NCBI RefSeq assembly: GCF_036250675.1
Contig: NZ_CP109592.1
Span: 1,798,001-1,862,000, forward strand
Source: Streptomyces sp. NBC_01689
GTDB lineage: Bacteria > Actinomycetota > Actinomycetes > Streptomycetales > Streptomycetaceae
DNA: 64,000 nucleotides
Direction of reading: 5' to 3'
This document shows positions 16,879 to 24,815 of the stretch, piece by piece; within the stretch, counting starts at the first letter, position 1; the number at the start of each line of letters is the position of its first letter. A program made the translations under genes and the position numbers. The notes under the pieces were generated by a model. It was not told where the DNA came from, did not search any database, and saw nothing but the letters and a program-made list of their open reading frames with translations.

Positions 16879-18093
16879 TCAGGCCCCGCCGCGCTCCCCC
16901 GTCGCGGCGGGGCCCTCCGCTGTCCCGGCCCGGTGCGCCGCCTCCGTACCCGCCGCCTCCGTACTCGCGCCGTCCGCACGTGCCCCTTCCGCACGCGCCC
17001 CGTCCCCGCGTGCCCCGTCCGCACGCGCCCCGTCTTCGCGTGCCCCGTCCTCGCGGGAGGGAGCCCGGGCCGCAGCCGCGTCGGTCACGTCCAGGAAGAT
17101 CTGGTCCGCCTCGGGGACCATGTGCGCGACGGAACGTTTGATGCGGACGGCGACCTCCTCGACCTCCTCGCTGTCGAGCCCCGGTACGAGGTCGATGCGG
17201 GCGGCGACCAGGGTCGAGTCCAGGCCGATCTCCATGGTGAGCAGTGACTCCACGCTGTCGATCTCGGGCTGCGCCTGCAGCAGGGCCCGTATCCGGCCGC
17301 TCGACTCGGGGTCGGCGGCCCGGCCGATGAGCTGTTCCCGCGCGTCGCGGCCCAGCCAGTAGGCGACACCCACCAGGAGCGCCCCGATGGCGAAGGACGC
17401 CGAGGCCTCCCACACGATCTGCCCGGTGATCATGTGCAGCGCCATGCCGACGATCGCGAGCGTCACGCCCAGCACCGCGGTGCCGTCCTCGGCGACCACC
17501 GTGCGCAGGGCGGGGTCGCGCAGCCCTCCGGCGCCGCCCTGTCCGCGCACCTGGTGCACCGCGCGGAACAGGGACGCTCCCTCGGCGAGCAGGGAGACGA
17601 CCAGGACGGCCAGCCCCGCCACATAGCCGCCGGACGACTCCTCGCCGCCGTTCCGCAGCGCCTCGAAGCCCTGGAAGAACGAGAAGCAGCCGCCCATCAC
17701 GAAGATGCCGACCGCCGCGAGCAGCGACCAGAAGAACCGCTCCTTTCCGTAGCCGAACGGGTGCCGGCTGTCGGCGGGCCGGCGGCTGCGGCGCAGGGCG
17801 GCGAGCAGGAAGACCTCGTTCAGGCTGTCGGCCACGGAGTGCGCCGCCTCGGAGAGCAGCGCGGGAGAGCCCGTGAACAGTCCGCCGACGGCCTTGGCCA
17901 CGGCGATCAGGAGGTTGGCCCCGAGGGCCACGAGGACGGTCAGGCGCGTCCCGTGGTCCTGCTCCTTCGGCTTCGGTGACGGTTCCGACCGCGCCGGTTC
18001 CCTCGGTTCCTTCGGTTCCTTCCGTTCCGTCCGTTCCGCGGGTGCCGCCGACGGCTTCGACCGGTCCGACCGGTCCTGCGATGTCCGATTCAC
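16879..18093 (-). CDS. Cation diffusion facilitator (CDF) transporter with repeat tail
   Basis: About 404 aa. A charged N-terminal extension of about 50 residues (Lys/Glu/Pro-rich) precedes a CDF core: NLLIAVAKAVGGLFTGSPALLSEAAHSVADSLNEVFLL contains the HSxxD metal site of helix 2, and GLAVLVVSLLAEG and DGTAVLGVTLAI the later helices. The cytoplasmic domain ends near AHMVPEADQIFLDV. The last about 60 residues are a degenerate pentapeptide repeat (DGARE, DGARA, DGARG). Start uncertain: GTG 18093 avoids overlap with the divergent DUF4235 gene. Exports divalent metal, probably Zn or Fe. Confidence 0.85.
   Translation of the reverse strand: MNRTSQDRSDRSKPSAAPAERTERKEPKEPREPARSEPSPKPKEQDHGTRLTVLVALGANLLIAVAKAVGGLFTGSPALLSEAAHSVADSLNEVFLLAALRRSRRPADSRHPFGYGKERFFWSLLAAVGIFVMGGCFSFFQGFEALRNGGEESSGGYVAGLAVLVVSLLAEGASLFRAVHQVRGQGGAGGLRDPALRTVVAEDGTAVLGVTLAIVGMALHMITGQIVWEASASFAIGALLVGVAYWLGRDAREQLIGRAADPESSGRIRALLQAQPEIDSVESLLTMEIGLDSTLVAARIDLVPGLDSEEVEEVAVRIKRSVAHMVPEADQIFLDVTDAAAARAPSREDGAREDGARADGARGDGARAEGARADGASTEAAGTEAAHRAGTAEGPAATGERGGA
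16975..17050 (-). repeat. 15-bp coding tandem repeat in the CDF tail
   Basis: On the + strand a unit like CGCACGCGCCCCGTC recurs with period 15 and substitutions, encoding degenerate DGAR(A/G/E) pentapeptides at the C-terminus of the transporter. Copy number is probably variable between strains. Confidence 0.5.
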
Positions 18094-18205
18094 CCCGTCC
18101 GGTTGCCCAGGGCCGGGCTCCTCACACTTCGGAGGACGGTCCTGCCCTCTACCGGGCGGCGGGATTCGGTGGCACCGTCGGCCCGGACCACGGAAGGAGA
18201 CCCGC

Positions 18206-18538
18206 ATGCCCAAGAAGCGGAAGAAACTCAAACTCCCCCTCGCCTACAAGCCGCTGGGGTTCGCGCTGGGCTGGGCGAGCGGTGCCCTGGCCGGGCTGGC
18301 CTTCGAGGCGGCCTGGAAGGCGGTCCGTCACGAGGAGGACGCGCCCGACGCGCTGGACAAGGACCGCGGCTGGGGTGAGGTGCTGCTCGCCGCGGCCCTC
18401 CAGGGCGCGCTGTTCGCCGTCGCCCGCAGCGCGGCGGACCGCACCGGCGCGAAGGCCGTCGAACGCTCGACAGGGGTCTGGCCGTCCCCGGACAAGAAGG
18501 GGAAAAGGAGCGGGGGCGCCCGGGGCGGCAAGGCCTGA
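18206..18538 (+). CDS. DUF4235 small membrane protein
   Basis: A 110-aa protein. A basic start (MPKKRKKLKLPLAYKPLG) is followed by a hydrophobic segment GFALGWASGALAGLAFEAAW, a GWGEVLLAAALQGALFAVARSAADR helix and a Lys/Gly-rich tail, which is the DUF4235 pattern. GGAAGGAGA lies 5 bases before ATG 18206. The family is membrane-associated with no established role. It is divergent from the CDF transporter gene. Confidence 0.85.
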   Translation: MPKKRKKLKLPLAYKPLGFALGWASGALAGLAFEAAWKAVRHEEDAPDALDKDRGWGEVLLAAALQGALFAVARSAADRTGAKAVERSTGVWPSPDKKGKRSGGARGGKA

Positions 18539-18541
18539 CGG

Positions 18542-18566
18542 CGGGGCGGGGCGGGGCGGGGGGGGC
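18542..18566 (+). other. G-rich tract with quadruplex potential
   Basis: Four consecutive GGGGC-type units run into a homopolymeric G8 between the stops of DUF4235 and the convergent VOC gene. Four G-runs of at least four bases separated by single C residues match a G-quadruplex pattern and may act as a roadblock between convergent genes. Confidence 0.45.
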
Positions 18567-18576
18567 GACGGCGGGT

Positions 18577-18969
18577 TCAGCCCAGCTTCGGCGCCATGGC
18601 GGGCGTACGGCAGAGGGTGAACGAGTGCCCCGCCGGGTCGGCGTAGCCCCGCTCCTCGAAGGGTCCCGCCGCGTCCTTGGTCTCGATGGGACGGCCGCCG
18701 AGACCGACGATCCGGCGTTCCGCCTCGTCGAGGTCCGTCACCTGGAAGTCCAGGTGGGCCTGGAGGGAGTTCTCGGGGCGCGGCCAGCTCGGCGGCGTCG
18801 CCGTGAGGTCCCTGCGGAAACCCATCCGCGTCCCGTCCGCGCCCCTGATGTCGATGCGGTTGGCGCTCGTGTCCGTCTCCTCTCCGTCGAGGAGTTCCCG
18901 GTAGAACGCGGCGAGCTTCTCGGGCTCGGCGCAGTCCAGCACCACCACGCCTGCCATGACCAGTGCCAT
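18577..18969 (-). CDS. VOC (glyoxalase/bleomycin-resistance) superfamily protein
   Basis: A 130-aa single-domain VOC protein: VVVLDCAEPEKLAAFYRELLD at the N-terminus, LQAHLDFQVTDLDEAERRIVGLGG in the middle, and YADPAGHSFTLCRTP at the end. This is the common actinobacterial VOC_like subfamily; function is usually unknown (small-molecule binding or dioxygenase-like). ATG 18969 has CGGAGGAAG 1-5 bases upstream. Confidence 0.85.
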   Translation of the reverse strand: MALVMAGVVVLDCAEPEKLAAFYRELLDGEETDTSANRIDIRGADGTRMGFRRDLTATPPSWPRPENSLQAHLDFQVTDLDEAERRIVGLGGRPIETKDAAGPFEERGYADPAGHSFTLCRTPAMAPKLG

Positions 18970-19050
18970 GCTTCCTCCGTTAGGGGATCGGGGGCGCGGC
19001 CGGCCCGGCCGTCGCTGCCCCGCGCCTCCCGGATACCCCGTCCCACGGAA

Positions 19051-19510
19051 TCAGTCGTCCACGAGCCACTCGCCGTCCCGCATGAGGTCCCGGCCGACGA
19101 GCTCGTCGGCCTCGCGCCACGCCTGCGCCCGCCGCGGAGTGACCCGGAAGTAGAGATACACGGTGGTGAGGGCGCGTGGGTCGAAGCCCGTCCGGGCGGC
19201 CAAGGCGTCGCCGACTCCGGCGGGCAGCGCGGCGGAGTCGAGGGTCTCGACGGTGCCCTCGACCATCATCACGTCACGGGTCGGCCCGAAGTCGAGCCGT
19301 ACCGTGCCGGTGGCGCGCAGGTTGCGGCCCGTCGGACCGACGCCGGGCGTGGCCAGCGGCACGGTCGTGCCGTCCCAGAGACAGGACAGCGGGATCAGGT
19401 GGGGTGGCGTCCCGTCGGGGCCGCGGTGGACACCAGACGTCGACGTCCTGTTCCAGCCTCCTGAGGGTGTCCTGCGTGCGCTGCTTCACGGTGCGGGCGG
19501 GCTCGGTCAT
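19051..19510 (-). pseudogene. PNPOx-family FMN-binding protein gene, frameshifted
   Basis: ATG 19510 starts MTEPARTVKQRTQDTLRRLEQDVDVW, the normal N-terminus of this split-barrel family, but the frame then fails. The rest of the protein (GPDGTP, HLIPLSCLWDGTTVPLATPG, TGRNLRATGTVRLDFG, RDVMMVEGTVETL, VTPRRAQAWREADEL) continues in another frame to a stop at 19051. The shift lies near 19425-19432; the total length is one base over a multiple of three. Either the gene is inactivated or there is one sequencing error. The intact protein would be a pyridoxamine-5'-phosphate-oxidase-like or F420/FMN-binding oxidoreductase. Confidence 0.75.
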
Positions 19511-19529
19511 GCGCGGTCGGCCTCCTGGG

Positions 19530-20333
19530 TCACGGTGCGGACGGGTCCGGTGGTACGACGGCCTGGAGCCCGCCGGTGTGACAGGCGGGGCCCGCCGGCC
19601 GCGTCTGCGCCCGCCGGAGCACCGGCGGCGGCCCGGCCTCCGCCAGCCGGGCCGCCGCCGCGTCCAGCAGCAGGTCGAGCGCCGCCGGGTAGGCGCTGCG
19701 GCGCATGTCCGCCACGAGGTGGCGCGCCGTCGCCGCGATGTGCGGGTGCGTGTCGGGGGACAGGCGCGCGTACGTGGCCCGCCACACGCCGGCCTCGGCC
19801 TCCCGGGCGGCCGGGGGAAGGGCCACGCTCGCGGCGTCGAGGGCCGCGAAGGCCAGCGCCTGGTCGACGAAGGCGTGGTAGATCCGTACGGCCTCGGGGT
19901 CGGGGAAACCGGCGCCGCGCAGCACTCCGAGGATCGTCTCGACCGCCGCGATCTCGTGGACCCGGCCCGTGACGCGGTACGCGCTGAGCACCGCGGCCTG
20001 GGGATGGGCGAGTGATCCGGAGTGCATCCGCAGGCCGAGGTCGCGCAGGTCGGCCCGCCAGTCCCCGGTGGGGCGCCAGGTCCGCAGCGTCCGGCCGATG
20101 AGCTCGTCGGCGATGGCGAGCAGCAGGTCGTCGGTGTCGCGGAAGTACCGGTACAGGGCCGTGGGATCGGCGCCGAGGGCGAGGCCGAGACGGCGGACGG
20201 TGAGGGCGTCGGCACCGTGCTCCCTGAGCAGCCGCAGCGCCGTCTCGACGATCAGCTCCTCGGAGAGGACGACACCCGTCTTGGTGGGACGTCTGCGCCG
20301 CCGGGCGGCGGGTGGGACGACTCGTTCGGCCAT
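19530..20333 (-). CDS. TetR-family transcriptional regulator
   Basis: A 267-aa regulator. The HTH is at about residues 24-70 (SEELIVETALRLLREHGADALTVRRLGLALGADPTALYRYFRDTDDLLLAIADEL), with a long C-terminal ligand domain (VWRATYARLSPDTHPHIAA). ATG 20333 has GGAGGGAGA 3 bases upstream. A perfect palindrome, GTCAACG-G-CGTTGAC, sits 29 bases upstream in the divergent promoter of an APC permease, which is followed by an amidohydrolase gene. It very probably represses these two genes and itself. Confidence 0.88.
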   Translation of the reverse strand: MAERVVPPAARRRRRPTKTGVVLSEELIVETALRLLREHGADALTVRRLGLALGADPTALYRYFRDTDDLLLAIADELIGRTLRTWRPTGDWRADLRDLGLRMHSGSLAHPQAAVLSAYRVTGRVHEIAAVETILGVLRGAGFPDPEAVRIYHAFVDQALAFAALDAASVALPPAAREAEAGVWRATYARLSPDTHPHIAATARHLVADMRRSAYPAALDLLLDAAAARLAEAGPPPVLRRAQTRPAGPACHTGGLQAVVPPDPSAP

Positions 20334-20362
20334 GGGCTCTCCCTCCGGTGCGGGCACCTTAT

Positions 20363-20377
20363 GTCAACGGCGTTGAC
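20363..20377. promoter_or_regulatory. TetR operator upstream of the APC permease gene
   Basis: GTCAACG-G-CGTTGAC, a perfect 7-bp inverted repeat with one central base, lies in the 118-bp region between the divergent TetR (ATG 20333) and permease (ATG 20452) genes. Its right arm overlaps a TTGACC -35-like hexamer for the permease, so binding would block transcription. Confidence 0.75.
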
Positions 20378-20451
20378 CTGTTAAGGGCCCGAGCAGTTTC
20401 ATTTCCGGTCATCGGGCCGGAACCAGGCCCCGGGTGCGATCGGAGCAGGCC

Positions 20452-21945
20452 ATGACGCAGAAGCCGTACGGTGTGGATCCCCCGTCCCTGCGCAAGTCCC
20501 TCGGTGTCGTGGACGGCGTCGCGATCGCCGCTTCCAGTACGGCGGCGACCACCAGCATCGGTATCGGGCTGGGCGTGACGGCGGGGGTGGTCGGCCTGCA
20601 TCTGCCCGCCATCATGCTGCTGGCCTTCCTCCCGGTCCTGGGGATCGCGGGTGCCTACACCCGGCTGAACCGGGTGGAGCCGAACGCGGGCAACGGCTAT
20701 GTGTGGGTGGGCCGTTCACTGACTCCCTGGCTCGGTTTCCTGGTCGGCTGGGTCAACATCGTGGCCACCGTGGCCTTTCTCGCCTACACCACCGCCGTGA
20801 CCGGTTCGGCCCTGCTCCAACTCGCGGGCGAGGCGGGGCTGCACGAGGTGGCCGGTCTCGCGCTGGACCCTGGTTCCACCGCCCAGACGACCGCGGTGGG
20901 CGTCGTCGTCCTCGTCGCGGTCACCCTCACCGCGGTCACCGGGGTGAGGACCGCGGCCCGGTTGCAGAGCGGGCTGCTGGTCTTCGAGTACGTCGTCCTG
21001 CTGGGCTTCTGCGGATACGGCATCGTCACCGGTCCGCACGCGTTCCGGCTGAGCTGGTTCGACCCGTTCCAGATCCCCTCGGCCACGGCCGTGGCGCAGG
21101 GCATGCTGCTGTCGGTGTTCTGCTACTGGGGGTTCGAGGCGGCGTTCACGGTGAACGAGGAGGTGCGCGACCCCAAGGACGCCTCCAGGGCCGGGATCAT
21201 CACGCTGGTCACCATGCTCGTCCTGTTCCTCCTCGGTTCGGTCGCCTTCCAACGCGTGCTCTCCGAGGACGAGTTGGTCGGCCACGGCGCCCAGGGGCTC
21301 GCGTACTTCGGCGACCGTCTGGCTTCCCGGCCGCTCGCCGCGCTGCCCCTGGTGGCGTTGATGTTCTCGGCCGTCGCCTCGCTGCAGTCGGGGGTGATCC
21401 CCACCGCGCGCGGGATGTTCGCGATGAGCCGGGACCGCACGCTGGGTCCGGTGTGGTCGAAGGTCAGCTCCCGGTACGAGACTCCGGCGGCCGGGACCCT
21501 GCTGATCGGCGCGCTGGCGGCGGCGGTGGCGGCGCTCGCCCTGGTCATCCCCCGGCTCGCCGACATGATCATGGCCACGGTGAACGCGGTCGGGATCGTC
21601 GTCGCCCTGTCCTACGCGCTCACCGCTCTGGCGGCCGCCGCGCGCTTCCGCGGCCTGTTGCGCGAGGACCGGCGCCAGGGGATACGGGCCGTGGTGCTCC
21701 CCTCCCTGAGCGCCGCCGCCCTGCTCGGCCTCGGCGGCTACCTCGCCTGGTCGTTCTACACCTCCACCGACCATCTCGAAGTCAGCGCGGACAACGGGTG
21801 GTTCCTGCTGCTCGTCCCCGCCCTCATGATCGCCTCCGGGTGCGTGGCCGCCGCCTGGGCCAAGTGGGTGCGCAGATCCCCCTACTTCCGCACCGGCCGC
21901 GGCACCGACGCCGACGCGCCCAGGCTGCTGACAGCGCCCCGCTGA
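20452..21945 (+). CDS. APC-superfamily amino-acid/amine permease
   Basis: A 497-aa membrane protein with about 12 helices. Helix 1 has the SIGIGLGVTAG glycine motif; the region PNAGNGYVWVGRSLTPWLGFLVGW corresponds to the family GGxYxW loop, and YWGFEAAFTVNEEVRDPK is the APC helix 6 motif. It is divergent from the TetR gene and 43 bases before an amidohydrolase gene. Together they look like an uptake-plus-hydrolysis unit for an amide, amino acid or amine compound. Confidence 0.88.
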   Translation: MTQKPYGVDPPSLRKSLGVVDGVAIAASSTAATTSIGIGLGVTAGVVGLHLPAIMLLAFLPVLGIAGAYTRLNRVEPNAGNGYVWVGRSLTPWLGFLVGWVNIVATVAFLAYTTAVTGSALLQLAGEAGLHEVAGLALDPGSTAQTTAVGVVVLVAVTLTAVTGVRTAARLQSGLLVFEYVVLLGFCGYGIVTGPHAFRLSWFDPFQIPSATAVAQGMLLSVFCYWGFEAAFTVNEEVRDPKDASRAGIITLVTMLVLFLLGSVAFQRVLSEDELVGHGAQGLAYFGDRLASRPLAALPLVALMFSAVASLQSGVIPTARGMFAMSRDRTLGPVWSKVSSRYETPAAGTLLIGALAAAVAALALVIPRLADMIMATVNAVGIVVALSYALTALAAAARFRGLLREDRRQGIRAVVLPSLSAAALLGLGGYLAWSFYTSTDHLEVSADNGWFLLLVPALMIASGCVAAAWAKWVRRSPYFRTGRGTDADAPRLLTAPR

Positions 21946-21988
21946 CCCCCTCCCCCGCACCGCCGACACCAGAACCGGGAACGGAACC

Positions 21989-23617
21989 ATGCACGCTGAC
22001 CTCCTGTTCACCGGTGGACCGGTCCTCACCCCCGAGGGCCCCACCGTCACCTCGGTCGCCGTCACCGGCGACCGGATCACCGCCGTCGGAGCCCCGGCGC
22101 GCGAGCTGACCGGCCCCCGGACCGAGGTCGTCGACCTCGCCGGACGGCTGCTGCTGCCCGGCTTCCAGGACGCGCACCTCCACCCGGTCCCGGCGGGACT
22201 GGAACTGACCCAGTGCGACCTGACGGGAGCGCGGACCGCCGAGGAGACCGTGCGGGCCGTCCGGGCCTACGCCGACGCCCATCCCGACCGGGAGTGGATC
22301 ACGGGCGGTGGCTGGTCCATGGAGGCGTTCGAGGGCGGTACGCCGACGAAGGAGGCGCTGGACGCGGTCGTGCCCGACCGCCCGGTGTACCTGCCGAACC
22401 GGGACCACCACGGCGCCTGGGCCAACAGCCGTGCCCTGGAGCTGGCGGGTGTCACCCGCGCGACCCCGGACCCGGCCGACGGACGCTTCGAGCGGGACGC
22501 CACGGGCGAGCCCACCGGGATGCTCCAGGAAGGGGCCATGCGGTACGTCGGCCGGCTCGCTCCCCCGGCCACCCCGGCGGACCGCCTCGCCGCCCTGCTG
22601 TACGCCCAGCGGCATCTGCACGCCCTCGGCATCACCGCCTGGCAGGACGCGCTGGTCGGTGCCTTCCTGGGGATGGAGGACCCCTCGGACGCGTACGTGA
22701 CGGCGGCCCGGGAGGGATCACTGACCGCGCGGGTCGTCGGGGCGCTGTGGTGGAACCGCGAACGCGGGGCCGAGCAGATCCCCGAACTCGTGGCGCGCCG
22801 GGCCGCGTCGAGCCACGGCCGGTTCCGTGCCACCAGCGTGAAACTGATGCTGGACGGAGTCGCCGAGAACGGCACTGCGGCGCTGCTGGACCCCTACCTC
22901 GACACCTGCGGCTGCGCCACCGCGAACCGGGGCACGAGCTTCATCGATCCGGCCCGACTCCCGTCGTACGTGACCAAGTTGGACGCCCTCGGCTTCCAGT
23001 GCCACTTCCACGCGCTGGGCGACCGGGCGGTACGGGACGCGCTGGACGCGGTCGAGGCGGCACGGAAGGCGAACGGACCGAGCGACACGCGTCCGCACCT
23101 CGCCCACCTCCAGGTCGTGCACCCCGACGACGTCCCCCGCTTCGCGCGGCTCGGGGCCACGGCCAACATCCAGCCGCTGTGGGCCGCCCACGAACCGCAG
23201 ATGGACGAGCTGACCATTCCCTTCCTCGGCTCCGAACGGGCCGGCCGGCAGTATCCGTTCGGCTCGCTGCTGCGGTCCGGGGCGCGACTCGCGGCGGGCA
23301 GCGACTGGCCGGTGAGCAGCCCCGACCCGCTCCAGGGCATCCATGTCGCGGTCAACCGTGTCACCCCGGGCGGGACCGGACCGGTGTTCCTTCCGGCCGA
23401 ACGCCTGGGGCTGACGGCCGCGTTCACGGCGTACACCGCGGGATCCGCGTACGCCAACCATCTCGACGACACCGGGACCGTACGGGCCGGGTCGCTGGCC
23501 GATCTCGTGGTGCTGGACCGCGATCCGTACGCCGGGCCGCCCGGAGAGATCGGCGCGACGGGGGTCGCGCTCACCTATGTGGGAGGTGAACGCGTCCACG
23601 AGGCACCGGACGCGTGA
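21989..23617 (+). CDS. YtcJ-type amidohydrolase
   Basis: A 542-aa metal-dependent hydrolase of the amidohydrolase superfamily (YtcJ/Amidohydro_3). The N-terminal beta-sandwich (LLFTGGPVLTPEG) leads to the metal motif GFQDAHLHP (HxH). RDHHGAWANSRAL, FHALGDRAVRDAL, HLAHLQVVHPDD (His ligands) and AAGSDWPVSSPDPLQGI (catalytic Asp) follow in the standard order. Second in an operon with the APC permease and probably controlled by the TetR protein. The exact amide or ester substrate is unknown. Confidence 0.9.
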   Translation: MHADLLFTGGPVLTPEGPTVTSVAVTGDRITAVGAPARELTGPRTEVVDLAGRLLLPGFQDAHLHPVPAGLELTQCDLTGARTAEETVRAVRAYADAHPDREWITGGGWSMEAFEGGTPTKEALDAVVPDRPVYLPNRDHHGAWANSRALELAGVTRATPDPADGRFERDATGEPTGMLQEGAMRYVGRLAPPATPADRLAALLYAQRHLHALGITAWQDALVGAFLGMEDPSDAYVTAAREGSLTARVVGALWWNRERGAEQIPELVARRAASSHGRFRATSVKLMLDGVAENGTAALLDPYLDTCGCATANRGTSFIDPARLPSYVTKLDALGFQCHFHALGDRAVRDALDAVEAARKANGPSDTRPHLAHLQVVHPDDVPRFARLGATANIQPLWAAHEPQMDELTIPFLGSERAGRQYPFGSLLRSGARLAAGSDWPVSSPDPLQGIHVAVNRVTPGGTGPVFLPAERLGLTAAFTAYTAGSAYANHLDDTGTVRAGSLADLVVLDRDPYAGPPGEIGATGVALTYVGGERVHEAPDA

Positions 23618-23814
23618 GGACGACGGCGGACGGACGGCGGCCCGGGGCGGTGCCGGGGGCCCATGGAAGATCGTTCAGGATCTGGGCGATCCGAAGCGCA
23701 CTGCATCGCCAACTCCGGTGTCATCAGGCGCAGCCCGGACCGGCGGGCGTCGATGGCGATCGCCCGTCCGCAGGGGCGGGGGCCTGTGCAACGTCTCCGG
23801 AAAGGGCGCCGCCG

Positions 23815-24672
23815 ATGCCGCAGGACGTCAGGTTCGACCTCCCCTTCACCACTCCGGTCAGTCCGCATCTGGAGTCCGTCCGCCCGGGAGCACCATCTGC
23901 GCTGGGTCCGGGAGCGCGGCCTCGTGCGCTCCCGGGCCGGGTTCGAGGAGTACCGGTCCTGGGACCTCCCCCAGGCGGCGGCCCGGACCTACCCGCACGC
24001 CCCGGCCGACGACCTGGTCGTCCTGATGAACTGGTTCTCCCTGGCCTTCCTCTTCGACGACCAGTTCGACACGGCGAGTCCGGACCGCGCGGACCGGATA
24101 GCGGAGGTCGCCCGGGAGATGATCGCCACCCCGCTGCGTCCGGCGGCCACCGCGCCCCGGGTGGTCTGCCCCCTCACCCTGGCCTGGGCCGAGGTCTGGG
24201 CCCGGCTCGCGCAGGGCACGTCCCTGACCTGGCGGACCCGTTTCGCCGCCTCCTGGGGGCGGTTCCTCGTCATGCGGGATCTGGCCGCGGACACCATCGG
24301 GTTCATGAACGACATCCACTCCTTCGAGCGTGAGCGGCGTCGGGGCGACGGCCACAACCTGATCGCCGTGCTGCACCGGGAGCGCGGCGGTACCTGAGAG
24401 GAGGCCTCGGCGGAGGCGTACCGGATGACCAGGGAGATCCTCGACGCGTACCTGGAACTGGAGGCGCGCGTCCCGGGGATGTGCGCCGAGCTCGGCCTCG
24501 ACGCCGAGCAGCGGGTCCGGGTTCGGATGGGGGTGAGGCCATCCGGCACTGGATCAGCGGGAACCAGGAGTGGGCGCTGGCCTCCGGGCGGTACGCCGCG
24601 GCGAAGGACGGTCCGGCCGCGGCGGCCGAACTGGCCGGCAGGGGATCACTGGACGACCTGCTCGTGGTATGA
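23815..24672 (+). pseudogene. Degraded class I terpene synthase
   Basis: Starts MPQDVRFDLPFTTPVSPHLESVR (bacterial terpene cyclase N-terminus), then loses frame near 23883 in a C-run. It continues in another frame with EHHLRWVRERGLV, LFDDQFD (the Mg-binding DDxxD motif) and NDIHSFERE (the NSE motif). Only about 88 residues separate these motifs instead of about 140, so roughly 50 residues (near RFLVMRDL, about 24270) are missing in frame. A TGA at 24395-24397 replaces a Trp codon. A further shift in the G-run at 24529-24533 precedes the typical end RHWISGNQEWAL...SLDDLLVV. Four lesions: not functional. It faces the conservon P450. Confidence 0.9.
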
Positions 24673-24815
24673 CGCCCCCGGCCCGAGGCCGTCAGCGGTG
24701 GCCGCCCGGCACGCTCGCGCCGGGCCGTGCGGTCCGCGCCGGTGCCCGGCGGATCGCCTCCGTGGCCCGCCCTTCCGTCCGGGGCCGGCGGCCCGGACGG
24801 CGGACGGGCGGGCCG

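Noticed and set aside
23614..24333. Longer overlapping frame at the terpene synthase locus
   Set aside because: Only the segment from ATG 23815 to the first frameshift has homologous features; the remainder is a shadow of the true frame.
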